NCBI GenBank assembly: GCA_014843695.1
Contig: CM026391.1
Coordinates: forward strand, 15,745,365 to 15,809,364
DNA from: Archivesica marissinica
Taxonomy: Eukaryota; Mollusca; Bivalvia; Venerida; Vesicomyidae
Length of the DNA stretch: 64,000 nucleotides
Direction of reading: 5' to 3'
The notes under the pieces are model-generated. The model was not told the origin of the DNA, searched no databases, and saw only the letters and a list, made by a program, of their open reading frames with translations. The position numbers and the translations under genes are program-made. This document shows, piece after piece, positions 31,901-43,999 of this stretch. Each line of letters starts with the position of its first letter. Position 1 is the first letter of the stretch.

Positions 31901-34900
31901 TAACCACAAATACCACACGTTTGTTGGTAACCACACTACCACACGTTTGTTGGTAACCACAAATACCACACGTTTGTTGGTAACCACAACTACCACACGT
32001 TTGTTGGTAACCACAAATACCACACGTTTGTTGGTAACCACAAATACCACACGTTTGTTGGTAACCACAAATACCACACGTTTGTTGGTAACCACAACTA
32101 CCACACGTTTGTTTGTAACCACAAATACCACACGTTTGTTGGTAACCACAAATACCACACGTTTGTTGGTAACCACAGATACCACACGTGTGTTGGTAAC
32201 CACAAATACCACACGTTTGTTGGTAACCACAGATACCACACGTTTGTTGGTAACCACAAATACCACACGTTTGTTGGTAACCACATATACCACACGTTTG
32301 TTGGTAACCACAGATACCACACGTTTGTTGGTAACCACAAATACCACACGTTTGTTGGTAACCACATATACCACACGTTTGTTGGTAACCACAGATACCA
32401 TACGTTTGTTGGTAACCACAAATACCACACGTGTGTTGGTAACCACAGATACCACACGTGTTTGTTGGTAACCACAGATACTACACGTGTGTTGGTAACC
32501 ACAACTACCACACGTTTGTTGGTAACCACATATACCACACGTTTGTTGGTAACCACAGATACCACACGTTTGTTGGTAACCACATATACCACGCGTTTGT
32601 TGGTAACCACATATACCACACGTTTGTTGGTAACCACAACTACCACACGTTTGTTGGTAACCACAAATACCACACGTTTGTTGGTAACCACAAATACCAC
32701 ACGTTTGTTGGTAACCACAACTACCACACGTTTGTTGGTAACCACAAATACCACAGGTTTGTTGGTAACCACAAATACCACACGTTTGTTGGTAACCACA
32801 CATACCACACGTTTGTTGGTAACCACAACTACCACACGTTTGTTGGTAACCACAGATACCACACGTTTGTTGGTAACCACAGATACCACACGTTTGTTGG
32901 TAACCACAGATACCACACGTTTGTTGGTAACCACAGATACCACACGTGTGTTGGTAACAACAGATACCACACGTTTGTTGGTAACCACATATACCACACG
33001 TTTGTTAGTAACCACAGATACCACACGTTTGTTGGTAACCACAACTACCACACGTTTGTTGGTAACCACAACTACCACACGTTTGTTGGTAACCACAAAT
33101 ACCACACGTTTGTTGGTAACCACAAATACCACACGTTTGTTGGTAACCACAACTACGACACGTGTGTTGGTAACCACAAATACCACACGTTTGTTGGTAA
33201 TCACAACTACCACACGTTTGTTGGTAACCACAAATACCACACGTTTTTTGGTAACCACAAATACCACACGTTTGTTGGTAACCACAAATACCACACGTTT
33301 GTTGGTAACCACAGATACTACACGTTTGTTGGTAACCACAGATACCACACGTGTGTTGGTAACCACAAATACCACACGTTTGTTGGTAACCACAGATACA
33401 ACACGTTTGTTGGTAACCACAGATACCACACGGTTGTTGGTAACCACAGATACCACACGTGTGTTGATAACCACAGATACCACGCGTTTGTTGGTAACCA
33501 CATATACCACGCGTTTGTTGGTAACCATATACCACGCGTTTGTTGGTAACCACATATACCACACGTTTGTTGGTAACCACAACTACCACATGTTTGTTGG
33601 TAACCACAAATACCACACGTTTGTTGGTAACCACAAATACCACACGTTTGTTGGTAACCATAAATACCACACGTTTGTTGGTAACCACAACTACCACACG
33701 TTTGTTGGTAACCACAAATACCACACGTTTGTTGGTAACCACAAATACCACACGTTTGTTGGTAACCACAGATACCACACGTTTGTTGGTAACCACAGAT
33801 ACCACACGTTTGTTGGTAACCACAGATACCACACGTTTGTTGGTAACCACAGATACCACACGTTTGTTGGTAACCACAGATACCACACGTTTGTTGGTAA
33901 CCACAACTACCACACGTTTGTTGGTAACCACAAATACCACACGTTTGTTGGTAACCACAATACCACACGTTTGTTGGTAACCACAAATACCACACGTTTG
34001 TTGGTAACCACAAATACCACACGTTTGTTGGTAACCACACATACCACACGTTTGTTGGTAACCACAAATACCACACGTTTGTTGGTAACCACAAATACCA
34101 CACGTTTGTTGGTAGCCACAAATACCACACGTTTGTTGGTAACAACAAATACCACACGTTTGTTGGTAACCACAAATACCACACGTTTGTTGGTAACAAC
34201 AAATACCACACGTTTGTTGGTAACCACAAATACCACACGTTTGTTGGTAACCACAAATACCACACGTTTGTTGGTAACCACAAATACCACACGTTTGTTG
34301 GTAACCACAAATACCACACGTTTGTTGGTAACCACAACTACCACACGTTTGCTGGTAACCACAAATACCACACGTTTGTTGGTAACCACAAATACCACAC
34401 GTTTGTTGGTAACCACAAATACCACACGTTTGTTGGTAACCACAATACCACACGTTTGTTGGTAACCACAAATACCACACGTTTGTTGGTAACCACAAAT
34501 ACCACACGTTTGTTGGTAACCACAAATACCACACGTTTGTTGGTAACCACAGATACCACACGTTTGTTGGTAACCACAGATACCACACGTTTGTTGGTAA
34601 CCACAGATACCACACGTTTGTTGGTAACCACAAATACCACACGTTTGTGGTAACCACAATACCACACGTTTGTTGGTAACCACAAATACCACACGTTTGT
34701 TGGTAACCACAAATACCACACGTTTGTTGGTAACCACAAATACCACACGTTTGTTGTAACCACAAATACCACACGTTTGTTGGTAACCACAAATACCACA
34801 CGTTTGTTGGTAACCACAAATACCACACGTTTGTTGGTAACCACAATACCACACGTTTGTTGGTAACCACACTACCACACGTTTGTTGGTAACCACAAAT

Positions 34901-35261
34901 ACCACACGTTTGTTGGTAACCACAAATACCACACGTTTGTTGGTAACCACAAATACCACACGTTTGTTGGTACCACAATACCACACGTTTGTTGTAACCA
35001 CAAATACCACACGTTGTTGGTAACCACAAATACCACACGTTTGTTGGTAACCACAAATACCACACGTTTGTTGGTAACCACAAATACCACACGTTTGTTG
35101 GTAACCACAAATACCACACGTTTGTTGGTAACCACAAATACCACACGTTTGTTGGTAACCACAAATACCACACGTTTGTTGGTAACCACAAATACCACAC
35201 GTTTGTTGGTAACCACAAATACCACACGTTTGTTGGTAACCACAAATACCACACGTTTGTT
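25961..35261 (+). repeat. Satellite array, 27-bp unit, about 344 copies
   Basis: The unit is GGTAACCACAAATACCACAC followed by GTTTGTT. The variable bases after ACCACA (AAAT, AGAT, ACT, TAT) and the CACGTTTG/CACGTGTG alternative define variants whose order repeats over kilobases. A period of 27 keeps most frames open (up to 1991 codons), but translation is only a 9-residue loop (YHTFVGNHK or TTRLLVTTN) on either strand, so no protein is implied. The left edge is abrupt, about 100 bp after the MULE terminus. The right edge changes into a 35-bp unit. Confidence 0.97.
31410..34340 (+). repeat. Higher-order duplicate of satellite block 26440-29510
   Basis: The order of unit variants from about 31.41 to 34.34 kb repeats that from about 26.44 to 29.51 kb. 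Rare markers coincide: ACCATAAATA at 26451 and 31418 (offset 4967), the disrupted unit CACGTGTTTGTTGG near 27544 and 32455 (offset 4911), and ACCATATACCACGCG before 28719 and 33549 (offset 4830). The drop in offset equals gains and losses of whole units. Confidence 0.85.
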
Positions 35262-36661
35262 GGAGACGTTTGTGGCAGCTATACCACACGTTTGTTGGAG
35301 ACTTTTGTGGCAGCTATACCACACGTTTGTTGAAGACGTTTGTGGCAGCTATACCACACGTGTGTTGAAGACGTTTGTGGCAGCTATACCACACGTTTGT
35401 TGGAGACGTTTGTGGCAGCTATACCACACGTTTGTTGAAGACGTTTGTGGCAGCTATACCACACGTGTGTTGAAGACGTTTGTGGCAGCTATACCACACG
35501 TTTGTTGGAGACGTTTGTGGCAGCTATACCACACGTTTGTTGGAGACGTTTGTGGCAGCTATACCACACGTTTGTTGGAGACGTTTGTGGCAGCTATACC
35601 ACACGCTTGTTAGTGATGTTTGTGGCAGCTATACCACACGTTTGTTGGAGACGTTTGTGGCAGCTATACACACGTTTGTTGGAGACGTTTGTGGCAGTTA
35701 TACCACACGTTTGTTGGAGATGTTTGTGGCAGCTATACCACACGTTTGTTGGAGACGTTTGTGGCAGCTATACCACACGTTTGTTGGAGATGTTGTGGCA
35801 GCTATACCACACGTTTGTTGGAGACGTTTGTGGCAGCTATGCCACACGTGTTGGAGATGTTTGTGGCATCTATACCACACGTTTGTTGGAGATGTTTGTG
35901 GCAGCTATACACGTTTGTTGGAGACGTTTGTGGCAGCTATACCACACGTTGTTGGAGATGTTTGTGGCAGCTATACCACACGTTTGTTGGAGACGTTTGT
36001 GGCAGCTATACCACACGTTGTTGAGATGTTTGTGGCAGCTATACCATACGTTTGTTGGAGACGTTTGTGGCAGCTATACCACACGTGTGTTGGAGATGTT
36101 TGTGGCAGCTATGCCACACGTTTGTTGGAGATGTTGTTGCAGCTATACTACACGTTTGTTGGAGACGTTTGTGGCAGCTATACCACACGTTTGTTGGTAA
36201 CCACAATACGACACGTTTGTTGGAGATGTTTGTGGCAGCTATACCACACGTTTGTTGGAGACGTTGTGGCAGCTATACCACACGTTTGTTGGTAACCACA
36301 AATACCACACGTTTGTTGGAGACGTTTGTGGCAGCTATACCACACGTTTGTTGGTAACCACAAATACCACACGTTTGTTGGAGACGTTTGTGGCAGCTAT
36401 ACCACACGTTTGTTGGTAACCACAAATACCACACGTTTGTTGGAGATGTTTGTGGCAGCTATACCACACGTTTGTTGGAGACGTTTGTGGCAGCTATACC
36501 ACACGTTTGTTGGAGACGTTTGTGACAGCTATACCACACGTTTGTTGGAGATGTTAGTGGCAGCTATGCCACACGTTTGTTGGAGACGTTTGTGGCAGCT
36601 ATACCACACGTTTGTTGGAGACGTTTGTGGCAGCTATACCACACGTTTGTTGAAGACGTTT
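35262..36661 (+). repeat. Derived satellite, 35-bp unit, about 40 copies
   Basis: The unit begins GGAGACGTTTGTGGCAGCTA and ends TACCACACGTTTGTT. Its last 15 bp are identical to the 27-bp unit and its first part carries a second ACGTTTGTGG, suggesting origin by partial duplication. Single 27-bp units interrupt it near 36195, 36290, 36350 and 36415. One-base deletions are common. Confidence 0.95.
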
Positions 36662-36880
36662 GCAGTTTGCAGTGGTAGTTATTTTAGTTACCAGGGTGGT
36701 GCTAGCAGTTTATATGCCCTTATGTGGAATTGCTCTTTAAACCGGAAGTTGACGCTTAGGATATTCAATGTGGGCTTCATAAATTATGTTTGACAATGCT
36801 ATGAAAGTGTAGCGCATGTGCACCGGGAACGAATGTAAGTTCATGTGACGCTTATCGACCGTGGGCGGCGACCAGGCCCT

Positions 36881-37779
36881 TATATACTAGAGGACATAGA
36901 AAACGCACATCTACAGTATATACTAGAGGACATAGAAAACGCACACCTACATTATATACTAGAGGACATAGAAAACGCACACCTACATTATATACTAGAG
37001 GACATAGAAAGCGCACACCTACATTATATACTAGAGGGCACAGAAAACGCACACCTACATTATATACTAGAGGACATAGAAAACGCGCAACCTACTTTAT
37101 ATACTAGAGGACATAGAAAACGCACACCTACATTATATACTAGAGGACATAGATAACGCACACCTACATTATATACTAGAGGACATAGAAAACGCACACC
37201 TACATTATATACTAGAGGACATAGAAAACGCACACCTACATTATACTAGAGGACATAGAAAACGCACACCTACATTATATACTAGAGGACATAGAAACGC
37301 ACACCTACATTATATACTAGAGGACATAGAAAACGCACACCTACATTATATACTAGAGGACATAGAAAACGCACACCTACATTATATACTAGAGGACATA
37401 GAAACGCACACCTACATTATATACTAGAGGACATAGAAACGCACACCTACATTATATACTAGAGGACATAGAAAACGCACACCTACATTATATACTAGAG
37501 GACATAGAAAACGCACACCTACATTATATACTAGAGGACATAGAAAACGCACACCTACATTATATACTAGAGGACATAGAACGCACACCTACATTATATA
37601 CTAGAGGACATAGAAAACGTACACCTACATTATATACTAGAGGACATAGAAAACGCACACCTACATTATATACTAGAGGACATAGAAAACGCACACCTAC
37701 ATTATATATTAGAGGACATAGAAAACGCACACCTACATTATATACTAGAGGACATAGAAAACGCACACCTACATTATAT
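36881..37779 (+). repeat. Minisatellite, 36-bp unit, about 25 copies
   Basis: The unit is TATACTAGAGGACATAGAAA followed by ACGCACACCTACATTA. Copies are almost identical apart from single-base deletions in the A run and one 34-bp unit near 37240. Confidence 0.95.
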
Positions 37780-37940
37780 GGTTATTAGTATTACATGAAC
37801 ACGAAATACGAAGGATTCCACCAAAGATATATCACATCTTTATTACAAAACACAAACTGAACAACTAAAAATATTCTAAAATGTTTAAAACTATGTATTT
37901 ATATAGTTATTGTTTTTCATATAAAAACACACTTATCTGA

Positions 37941-37970
37941 AGTGTGCGTTTTCTATGTCCTCTAGTATAC
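37941..37970 (-). repeat. Single inverted copy of the 36-bp unit
   Basis: AGTGTGCGTTTTCTATGTCC then TCTAGTATAC is the reverse complement of the array unit, 160 bp beyond the array. The array and this unit together form inverted ends around 37780-37940, as in a foldback element. Confidence 0.8.
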
Positions 37971-38256
37971 ATATGTATTCAAATAACTTTTGAACACTTA
38001 TAGTCTTCATAAAGCATAATAGTACGTAATGATTGAAATAGTTCTTACAAGTGTTAATAAATTCAAAAATGCATGGTTATATTATTACCTCAAACGTTGC
38101 TCATGGCAACTGCTGGCAGTCAAAACACACTCATGCTTCTTTGCAGTGCTCGCGATGTACCATATTAATCATGTGATAGCAACATTATCATATATTATCT
38201 TTTACTATAGTTGGGATAGACTCCGCGTGGGTTTTTCCATATTGACTGCCAACAGA

Positions 38257-38574
38257 AACAGCTGTCGTGTGTGTGTGTTACGTTTATTTATCGTCGCTAC
38301 CGGTTGCCCATATGAGTGACGCCTCCTGAAGAGATTAGTCATTTTAGATTTTGGAGGATAGTACATGATACAGACAGAGACCCATTCCAGAGTCTCCTCT
38401 GGATCTTTTACGTGCACTGTGTAAAGCACCGACACGAGACCTCGATTTAACGTCCCATCTGAAAGACTGTTAATTTTTATTAGGGTCAGACGGGGCATCG
38501 AACCTGCGATCCCTGGATTACCAGTCCAGCGTGTTACCACTGGACTACAGATCCGTCTGTGAACAGCTGTCGTG
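38257..38574 (-). mobile_element. Full-length SINE B with 13-bp TSD
   Basis: AACAGCTGTCGTG flanks the element at 38257-38269 and 38562-38574, giving a 292-bp SINE. The complement starts CAGACGGATCTGTAGTCCAG, forms a cloverleaf-like head (acceptor CAGACGG/CCGTCTG, anticodon arm CTGGACTGGTAATCCAG, Thr-like GGT anticodon), has the B box GGTTCGAT, and ends in GACGATAAATAAACG with an ACACAC tail. Confidence 0.9.
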
Positions 38575-38600
38575 ATCAACAGTTGAGTACATATATATAC

Positions 38601-38806
38601 CGTCTCCGTGGCCTAGTGGTTAAGGCGTCTGCATGCCTACGGAGCATGGGGTCGAAGGTGGTTCGAACCTCGTCAGTTGTTCGTTCTGAAATGGCCGGTG
38701 TGCCAATTAGTTAAATAATGGTTACCGATTGCCAATCAGCCTGGCGCCTCGTCTTCAATGATAGTATTCGGGAAGTACTGATAAAAAAAAGTTGTCTCAT
38801 AAGTCA
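38601..38806 (+). mobile_element. SINE D (tRNA-derived)
   Basis: The head CGTCTCCGTGGCCTAGTGG then TTAAGGCGTCTGC (A box) and GGTGGTTCGAACCTCG (B box) is tRNA-like with a long variable region. The tail contains GTTGTCTCATAAGTCAGTAA. The 3' part recurs inverted at 4131-4262. Confidence 0.7.
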
Positions 38807-38908
38807 GTAATGGCGATATACTATCACATACACATGCGCGCATGCGCACACACATATGTGGATGCACTTGTACTTTTTAATTTGTTAGCACACATTTGGT
38901 TCCCTTGG

Positions 38909-39084
38909 ACCGTTTCGTACGCCATACATATTGTCAAACCGTTTCGTACGCCATACATATTGTCAAACCGTTTCGTATGCCATACATATTGTCAAACCGT
39001 TTCGTACGCCATACATATTGTCAAACCGTTTCATACGCCATACATATTGTCAAACCATTTTGTACGTCGTACATATTGTTAAAC
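38909..39084 (+). repeat. Minisatellite, 29-bp unit, 6 copies
   Basis: The unit is CCGTTTCGTACGCCATACAT followed by ATTGTCAAA. The last copies are more divergent. Confidence 0.9.
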
Positions 39085-39321
39085 TTGAGTCGGGGTATAA
39101 TTATGAGAATATAAATATGTCCTGTTTCAGCTGAGATTTTAGCCTAGCCGGGAACCAATTATATATGCCTTTAAATTAAGACTTTGGTAGTCTTTACCAT
39201 GAAAGCGAACCATAAAATGGCCATAAACTAAGATATATCATACACTTTTAGCGCGATTATAGCTTAAAGATAAATTCCTGTTCAAAATCAATATCACACA
39301 TTTTAGCGAGGTTGTTATCAT

Positions 39322-39571
39322 GTAGACTGGAGACCCTAGTTCTCGAGGTACTCTATACTGGTGACCCTAGTTCTCGAGGTACTATAGACTGGTGGCCCTA
39401 GTTCTCGATGTACTATAGACTGGTGACCCTAGTTCTCGAGGTACTATAGACTGGTGACCCTAGTTCTCGAGGTACTATAGACTGGTGACCCTAGTTCTCG
39501 AGGTACTATAGACTGGTGACCCTAGTTCTCGAGGTACTATAGACTGGTGATCCTAGTTCTCGAGGTACTAA
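39322..39571 (+). repeat. Minisatellite, 31-bp unit, 8 copies
   Basis: The unit is GACTGGTGACCCTAGTTCTC followed by GAGGTACTATA. It ends about 25 bp before MITE B copy 3. Confidence 0.9.
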
Positions 39572-39597
39572 GCCTTTAATCAGCACTAGTTCATTCA

Positions 39598-39843
39598 TTA
39601 ACCCATTCAACCCCAAGTAACTGACATGGACTGGTGCGTGATATTTTCAGACCAATAAATTAATAAGAAAATTACCTTTCGACCAGTTCATTTATCAAAA
39701 TGGGTAATTTTATCTAAAAATAGTAATAATTATTACTGGCAAAAAAGTGCAGATCCTGATGAGATGGCTCGTCACGAGCCGGCTCATCTGGATCTAAACT
39801 TTTCATAAGCCTATTTAGAGGCCTGTGGGGTTGAAAGGGTTAA
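39598..39843 (+). mobile_element. TTAA-flanked foldback MITE, family B copy 3
   Basis: The ends TTAACCCATTCAACCCC and GGGGTTGAAAGGGTTAA carry compensatory changes, so the terminal repeats stay complementary relative to copies 1 and 2. The internal hairpin CAGATCCTGATGAGATGG is retained. Confidence 0.85.
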
Positions 39844-40143
39844 AGCTTACATTTCCAAGTATTCATTTAGCTTAAACGATTTTTAGAGTAAATGTTTTAA
39901 ACAACTATTATCTATTATGTTCCATCCGACAAGGCTCGGACAACAGCTATGATTTGTTTACAATATACATTTGATGTTACCCTATTCTCGAGGTATGAAA
40001 CCAGTAGTACCTAAGTGTCTCAGTAAACAAATGAACCCAACGACAGTTTAAATGTAATCCGGATCGTTTTGATTGACATATCTATGCTCATGATGTACTT
40101 GAAAGTAATAACAAACATTTGTTGACTGCTATTGTGCCTATCG

Positions 40144-40358
40144 TGTGACATCCGTGGTCCAGTGGTAGAACGTCGGATTTGGAATCGATCGGTCCCGGGT
40201 TCGATACTCGGTCAGGCCACGTATGCAGTGTCATTGAGCAAGGCACCTCACACACATTGCTTAGTACTGGTTAACCACTTAGGTCGGCTAAGCTTGCCCA
40301 GGAAAACATGCCTAGGTCCCCGCAAGGGGTTTGACATTAATGGAACATACATACATCT
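40144..40358 (+). mobile_element. SINE F (tRNA-derived)
   Basis: The head has TCCGTGGTCCAGTGGTAGAA (A box) and CGGGTTCGATACTCGG (B box). The body has ATTGAGCAAGGCACCTCAC and CTTAGGTCGGCTAAGCTTGC, and the tail CCCCGCAAGGGGTTTGACAT. A reverse copy is at 55353-55512. Confidence 0.75.
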
Positions 40359-40583
40359 TTTGTACAAAAATATCCCAATTTTGGCCGAAGATCATTCGGA
40401 TTTACCGCAGCCATTTTTGTCACGTGATCGTAATTTAAAATAAGTTCCAAAAAAATAGCGTACCGTATGCAATTAGTGTCACCGATCGAATCGAGCATTT
40501 CCACGCGGCTTGTCAATGACGGGATTTCAAAATTTTATAATTAAAAAAAATTGTATCCAGTTCCATCCATTAGTTCATTCATA

Positions 40584-40810
40584 CACATTTATTTCAGCTC
40601 GATTTCGAAACAAGTTATTATAATTTATATTAATCACTCTCGATATATCATTCCTGGTGGAATCCATCGCCACGAGGAAGAGAGAAGATGCAACGTGGAA
40701 TTTAAATGCATTGCCAAAATAGGCACAGTCGTAAACTGCCCCAGCAGTGCTCGAACTCCGGGCCTTTTGCACCTGGAGCGAACGCGCTACAACTGCGCTA
40801 TCATGACGTT
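40584..40810 (-). mobile_element. SINE A
   Basis: In the reverse sense it runs from CATGATAGCGCAGTTGTAGC to the tail CGAAATCGAGCTGAAATAAA. It is diverged in the body (ACTGTGCCTATTTTGGCAAT), indicating an older copy. Confidence 0.8.
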
Positions 40811-40935
40811 CGTTTATTAAATCACAATAACTAATAATAATAAGAACTGTATATGTATAAGTAATTGTTAGCAAGTCGTATTCCCATTGCACCTACAAAC
40901 AAAACGGGATACCATCATACAGTGAAAGTTCGCCT

Positions 40936-41436
40936 TTAAAGCGACATTACATCACAAAAAGCAAAAAACAAAAACATTTTTCAAGTATAAATGTATTGCT
41001 ACTACAAATTCATCCGCATACATTCGAACACTAACATTGAATCAATAAACAGTGTGTTTGTGGTCTACAAACTTTCAAAGGTCAAAGTAGGATGTCATAT
41101 AACTGGTATCCACGCTCTGATTTGACGTTTGTTGCGTGATACTGTCGCTTAGAGATAATTTATCTAAGATTGGTCTACAAATAAATATGCATAGGCACAT
41201 ATGTGAGATATAACGGTAAATCTGTACCATTACTCGTGTTATTCAGGATACACGCGTTTTATTACGCATGAATATCGACATTGTTTTGTTATGGCAACAA
41301 ACCGCGTATACGACGTTTGATTATTAGATGAAATACACAGTTTTTAGAGCAATTATTTGGGGGGGAAATTATACCATATGATAGGAAATTACATTATGTA
41401 GAAATTTGCATTTTCACCGATGTAATGTCGCTTTAA
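40936..41436 (-). mobile_element. TTAA-flanked DNA element C, full length
   Basis: TTAAAGCGACATTACATC at the left is mirrored by GATGTAATGTCGCTTTAA at the right; TTAA is at 40936-40939 and 41433-41436. It is about 500 bp, non-coding and inverted relative to the copy at 46021-46531. TTAA targets point to piggyBac- or Kolobok-type mobilisation. Confidence 0.8.
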
Positions 41437-41796
41437 TACCTTTAATAAAGTACGCTTTATAATACTATATAATGCTACATTATTGTATATGTTTGTTTAC
41501 TCAAGCAAACAAGCGGATCGAAGCATCTTTTGTACTGAACTAGCTCCGAGGGCTGCCAATAACCCGTCGCTTATACCGCTCTGTTTGTTCCAGCAGTGCG
41601 CGAGTGTCGATGGTAGATATACAGCCGAGCAAAATTTTATTCTACCAGTACATTTATCTTGTCTCTTTTCTTATACGTGAAATACAACTTTAATACCTGT
41701 TATCAAGTCATTCAGTGGTGTTTTTCTGTGACATTAAGCTAGCAAACATTAAATACAATGGAATTAGTTATGCATTTGAGTATTGCAATTAAATAG

Positions 41797-41878
41797 ATGT
41801 GCGTGATTGAATAACATTCAAATAGACGTGCTTGATTGAATAACATTCAAATAGACGTGCTTGATTGAATAACATTCG
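41797..41878 (+). repeat. Short tandem repeat, 29-bp unit, 3 copies
   Basis: The unit contains AATAGACGTGCTTGATTGAA followed by TAACATTCA. The first copy has TGTGCG in place of CGTGCT. Confidence 0.8.
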
Positions 41879-42611
41879 CAAAACTATAATACTTTTTTGA
41901 TGTTGTTAAATAGTTAATAGAAATCGGATCGGTGAATGTTACAATCATCGATTTTGTATTTGGAACATTCGCGTTTATATCATCTGTATATACTAACCTC
42001 TATGTCATACCGTGGATTTACTTGCTGTATATGTTGACGAAAAACGAGATTGCATGTGAGATTCACAATTAAATTTAACCGGTATAAACTGAGAGGATAT
42101 AATGGAATATATGAAGGTAATTATTAATGCATTTATTATATGCAGGAGTGTAGCAAGTGCTTTTGAATTTTGCAGGCCCGACTAATAAATTGAGCATCAA
42201 AGATGCGCTGTTCCTAGAGGGGTCTGTATGCATGCTGCCAAGGACAATTTTGAATCGTAGAACGTAAATGGTGCACGCTGACACATTTTAATGTACGTCT
42301 TAGACTTTCAATTTTCGATATATTCAGAGATGTACCCACATTATACCACCGCTACATATTTTGTTCTGCATTTTCGGGGTCTCAGATTTTGCATTTTCTG
42401 GGACAATCTGCATGTCCGGGGGGCTTCATTGCCTTATATTAGCTATGTGCCTGATATAGTACACTTACACAAGCGTAACCTCGTATTGGTGTTTATGATA
42501 TATTTAATAAAGCTATCTAAAATGAGTCATAGGGGTGCATCCCCACCCCCTCCGATTTAACTAATTTAGATGTCCGGTTTAGAATTTAGAAGTCAACATT
42601 TGAAATTAATT
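41879..42611. other. Mostly unannotated stretch
   Basis: Part of 42130-42240 (GCAGGCCCGACTAATAAATT) matches the complement of 53860-53935, a dispersed repeat of unknown type. Nothing else was recognised. Confidence 0.4.
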
Positions 42612-42841
42612 TATACACATTTATTTTAGCTCGATTGCGAAACAAGTTCTTACAACTTATATTAATCACTCTCGAGACCTCATTCCTGATGGAATTCATC
42701 GCCACGAGGGAGAGAGAAGAGACAACGTGGAAATTAAATGCCTTGCCTAAGGGCACAATCGTAACGGCTCCAGCGGGGCTCGAACTCCGGACCTTTCGCA
42801 CCTGGAGCGAACGCGCATCCACTGCGCTATCACGACTTCCA
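42612..42841 (-). mobile_element. SINE A, near full length
   Basis: In the reverse sense it has GAAGTCGTGATAGCGCAGTG, CCGGAGTTCGAGCCCCGC and GATTGTGCCCTTAGGCAAGG, and the tail CGAGCTAAAATAAATGTGTA. It is well preserved. Confidence 0.9.
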
Positions 42842-42897
42842 CAATTTGCAATTGCGATGTTAGACTTCCAAAATGAGACATATCGTGCAAATTTATT

Positions 42898-43184
42898 TTT
42901 TTTACGTTTATTTATCGTCGCTACCAGTTACCCATATGAGCGACGCCTCCTGAAGAGATAAGTTATTTTAAATTTTTGGAGGATAGTGCATGATACAGAC
43001 AGAGACCCATTCCAGAATCTCCTCTGGTTCATTTACGTGTGCGGTGTAAAGCACCTACACGAGACCTCGGTTTAATGTCCCATCTGAAAGACTGTTAATT
43101 TTATTAGGGTCAGACGGAGGATCGAACCTGCGATTCCTGGATTACCAGTCCAGCGTGTTATCACTGGACTACATATCCGTCTGT
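42898..43184 (-). mobile_element. SINE B, near full length
   Basis: In the reverse sense it starts CAGACGGATATGTAGTCCAG and keeps the whole body to GACGATAAATAAACGTAAAA. It lies 57 bp from SINE A, same orientation. Confidence 0.85.
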
Positions 43185-43677
43185 TCAAAATAACAAGAAC
43201 AGCTATTAAATATATCTGCATTTTGTATTACCCTTCCGGGTATGGTATTGATCGAAGATCGATGAGTTAAAATATAATATATTTATGACATGAACAGGTT
43301 ATTAGAAATTAGGTTCCACGTGTTGGTCTCGTGTGTCTGTCATGTTAAATACAGATCTATGCATGATGATTATTGGACTTAAATATCCTCGCCGCCGCTG
43401 AACCATGTGGGCGAGCGACCTAAGACGTTTAGTTAGCACTCATATTGTATAGACTAAGGTGGTTATTCTGTGTACAGTAGTACTATTAATATTATGTGAA
43501 TTTGCTCAGTCCGGCCATACAGGCACCAACATGTATAGGTTCAGTACAGGAGCCATGCTGTATCATCCATATGCATGTGTGTTTTACGTTTATTTATCGT
43601 CGCTACCGTTTGCCCATTATGAGCGACGCCTCCTGAAGAGATTAGTCATTTTAGATTTTTTGGAGGATAGTGTAATG

Positions 43678-43683
<6 letters not shown>

Positions 43684-43729
<46 letters not shown>
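43684..43729 (+). repeat. (GA)n microsatellite inside SINE B
   Basis: About 22 GA units have expanded from the short AGACAGAGA motif of SINE B. Confidence 0.95.
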
Positions 43730-43730
<1 letters not shown>

Positions 43731-43755
43731 CATTCCAGAGTCTCATCTGGTTCTT

Positions 43756-43999
43756 TTAGTTTATACAAATTTATCTTAGCTCGATTGCGAAACAAGTTCT
43801 TTCAACTTATATTAATCACTCTCGAGACCTCATTCCTGGTGGAATTCATCGCCATGAAGGAGAGAGAATAGGAAATGTGGAATTTACATGTATGCCTTGC
43901 ATAGGGGCCCAATCGTAACGGCTCCAGCGGGGCTCGAACTCCGGACCTTTCACACCCGAAGCGAACGCCATCCACTGTGCTATCACGACTACCACGACT
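43756..43999 (-). mobile_element. SINE A inserted in SINE B, 10-bp TSD
   Basis: It is flanked by TCTGGTTCTT at 43746-43755 and 44000-44009. The SINE 3' tail lies at the left, ending TTTGTATAAAC in the reverse sense. The head includes AGCGTCGTGATAG-like A box bases with some divergence. Confidence 0.9.

Noticed and set aside
25928..31903. 1991-codon plus-strand open frame and many long frames on both strands in the 27-bp array
   Set aside because: A stop-free 27-bp unit read in steps of three stays open indefinitely. Several frames on both strands are equally open, and there is no promoter, splice or family evidence.
25961..36661. CRISPR-like regular array
   Set aside because: There are no unique spacers; the whole unit repeats. 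The genome is eukaryotic and no cas genes are present.
38512..38561. Genuine tRNA-Thr gene in the SINE B heads (also 48516 as tRNA-Ser and 55221 as tRNA-Lys)
   Set aside because: The same tRNA-like heads are followed by the same SINE body at several loci with target duplications, or have unpaired anticodon or acceptor stems.
38205..38579. 124-codon minus-strand frame as a protein
   Set aside because: It lies entirely within SINE B and its flank; similar frames at 43846-44139 and 56148-56531 have the same origin.
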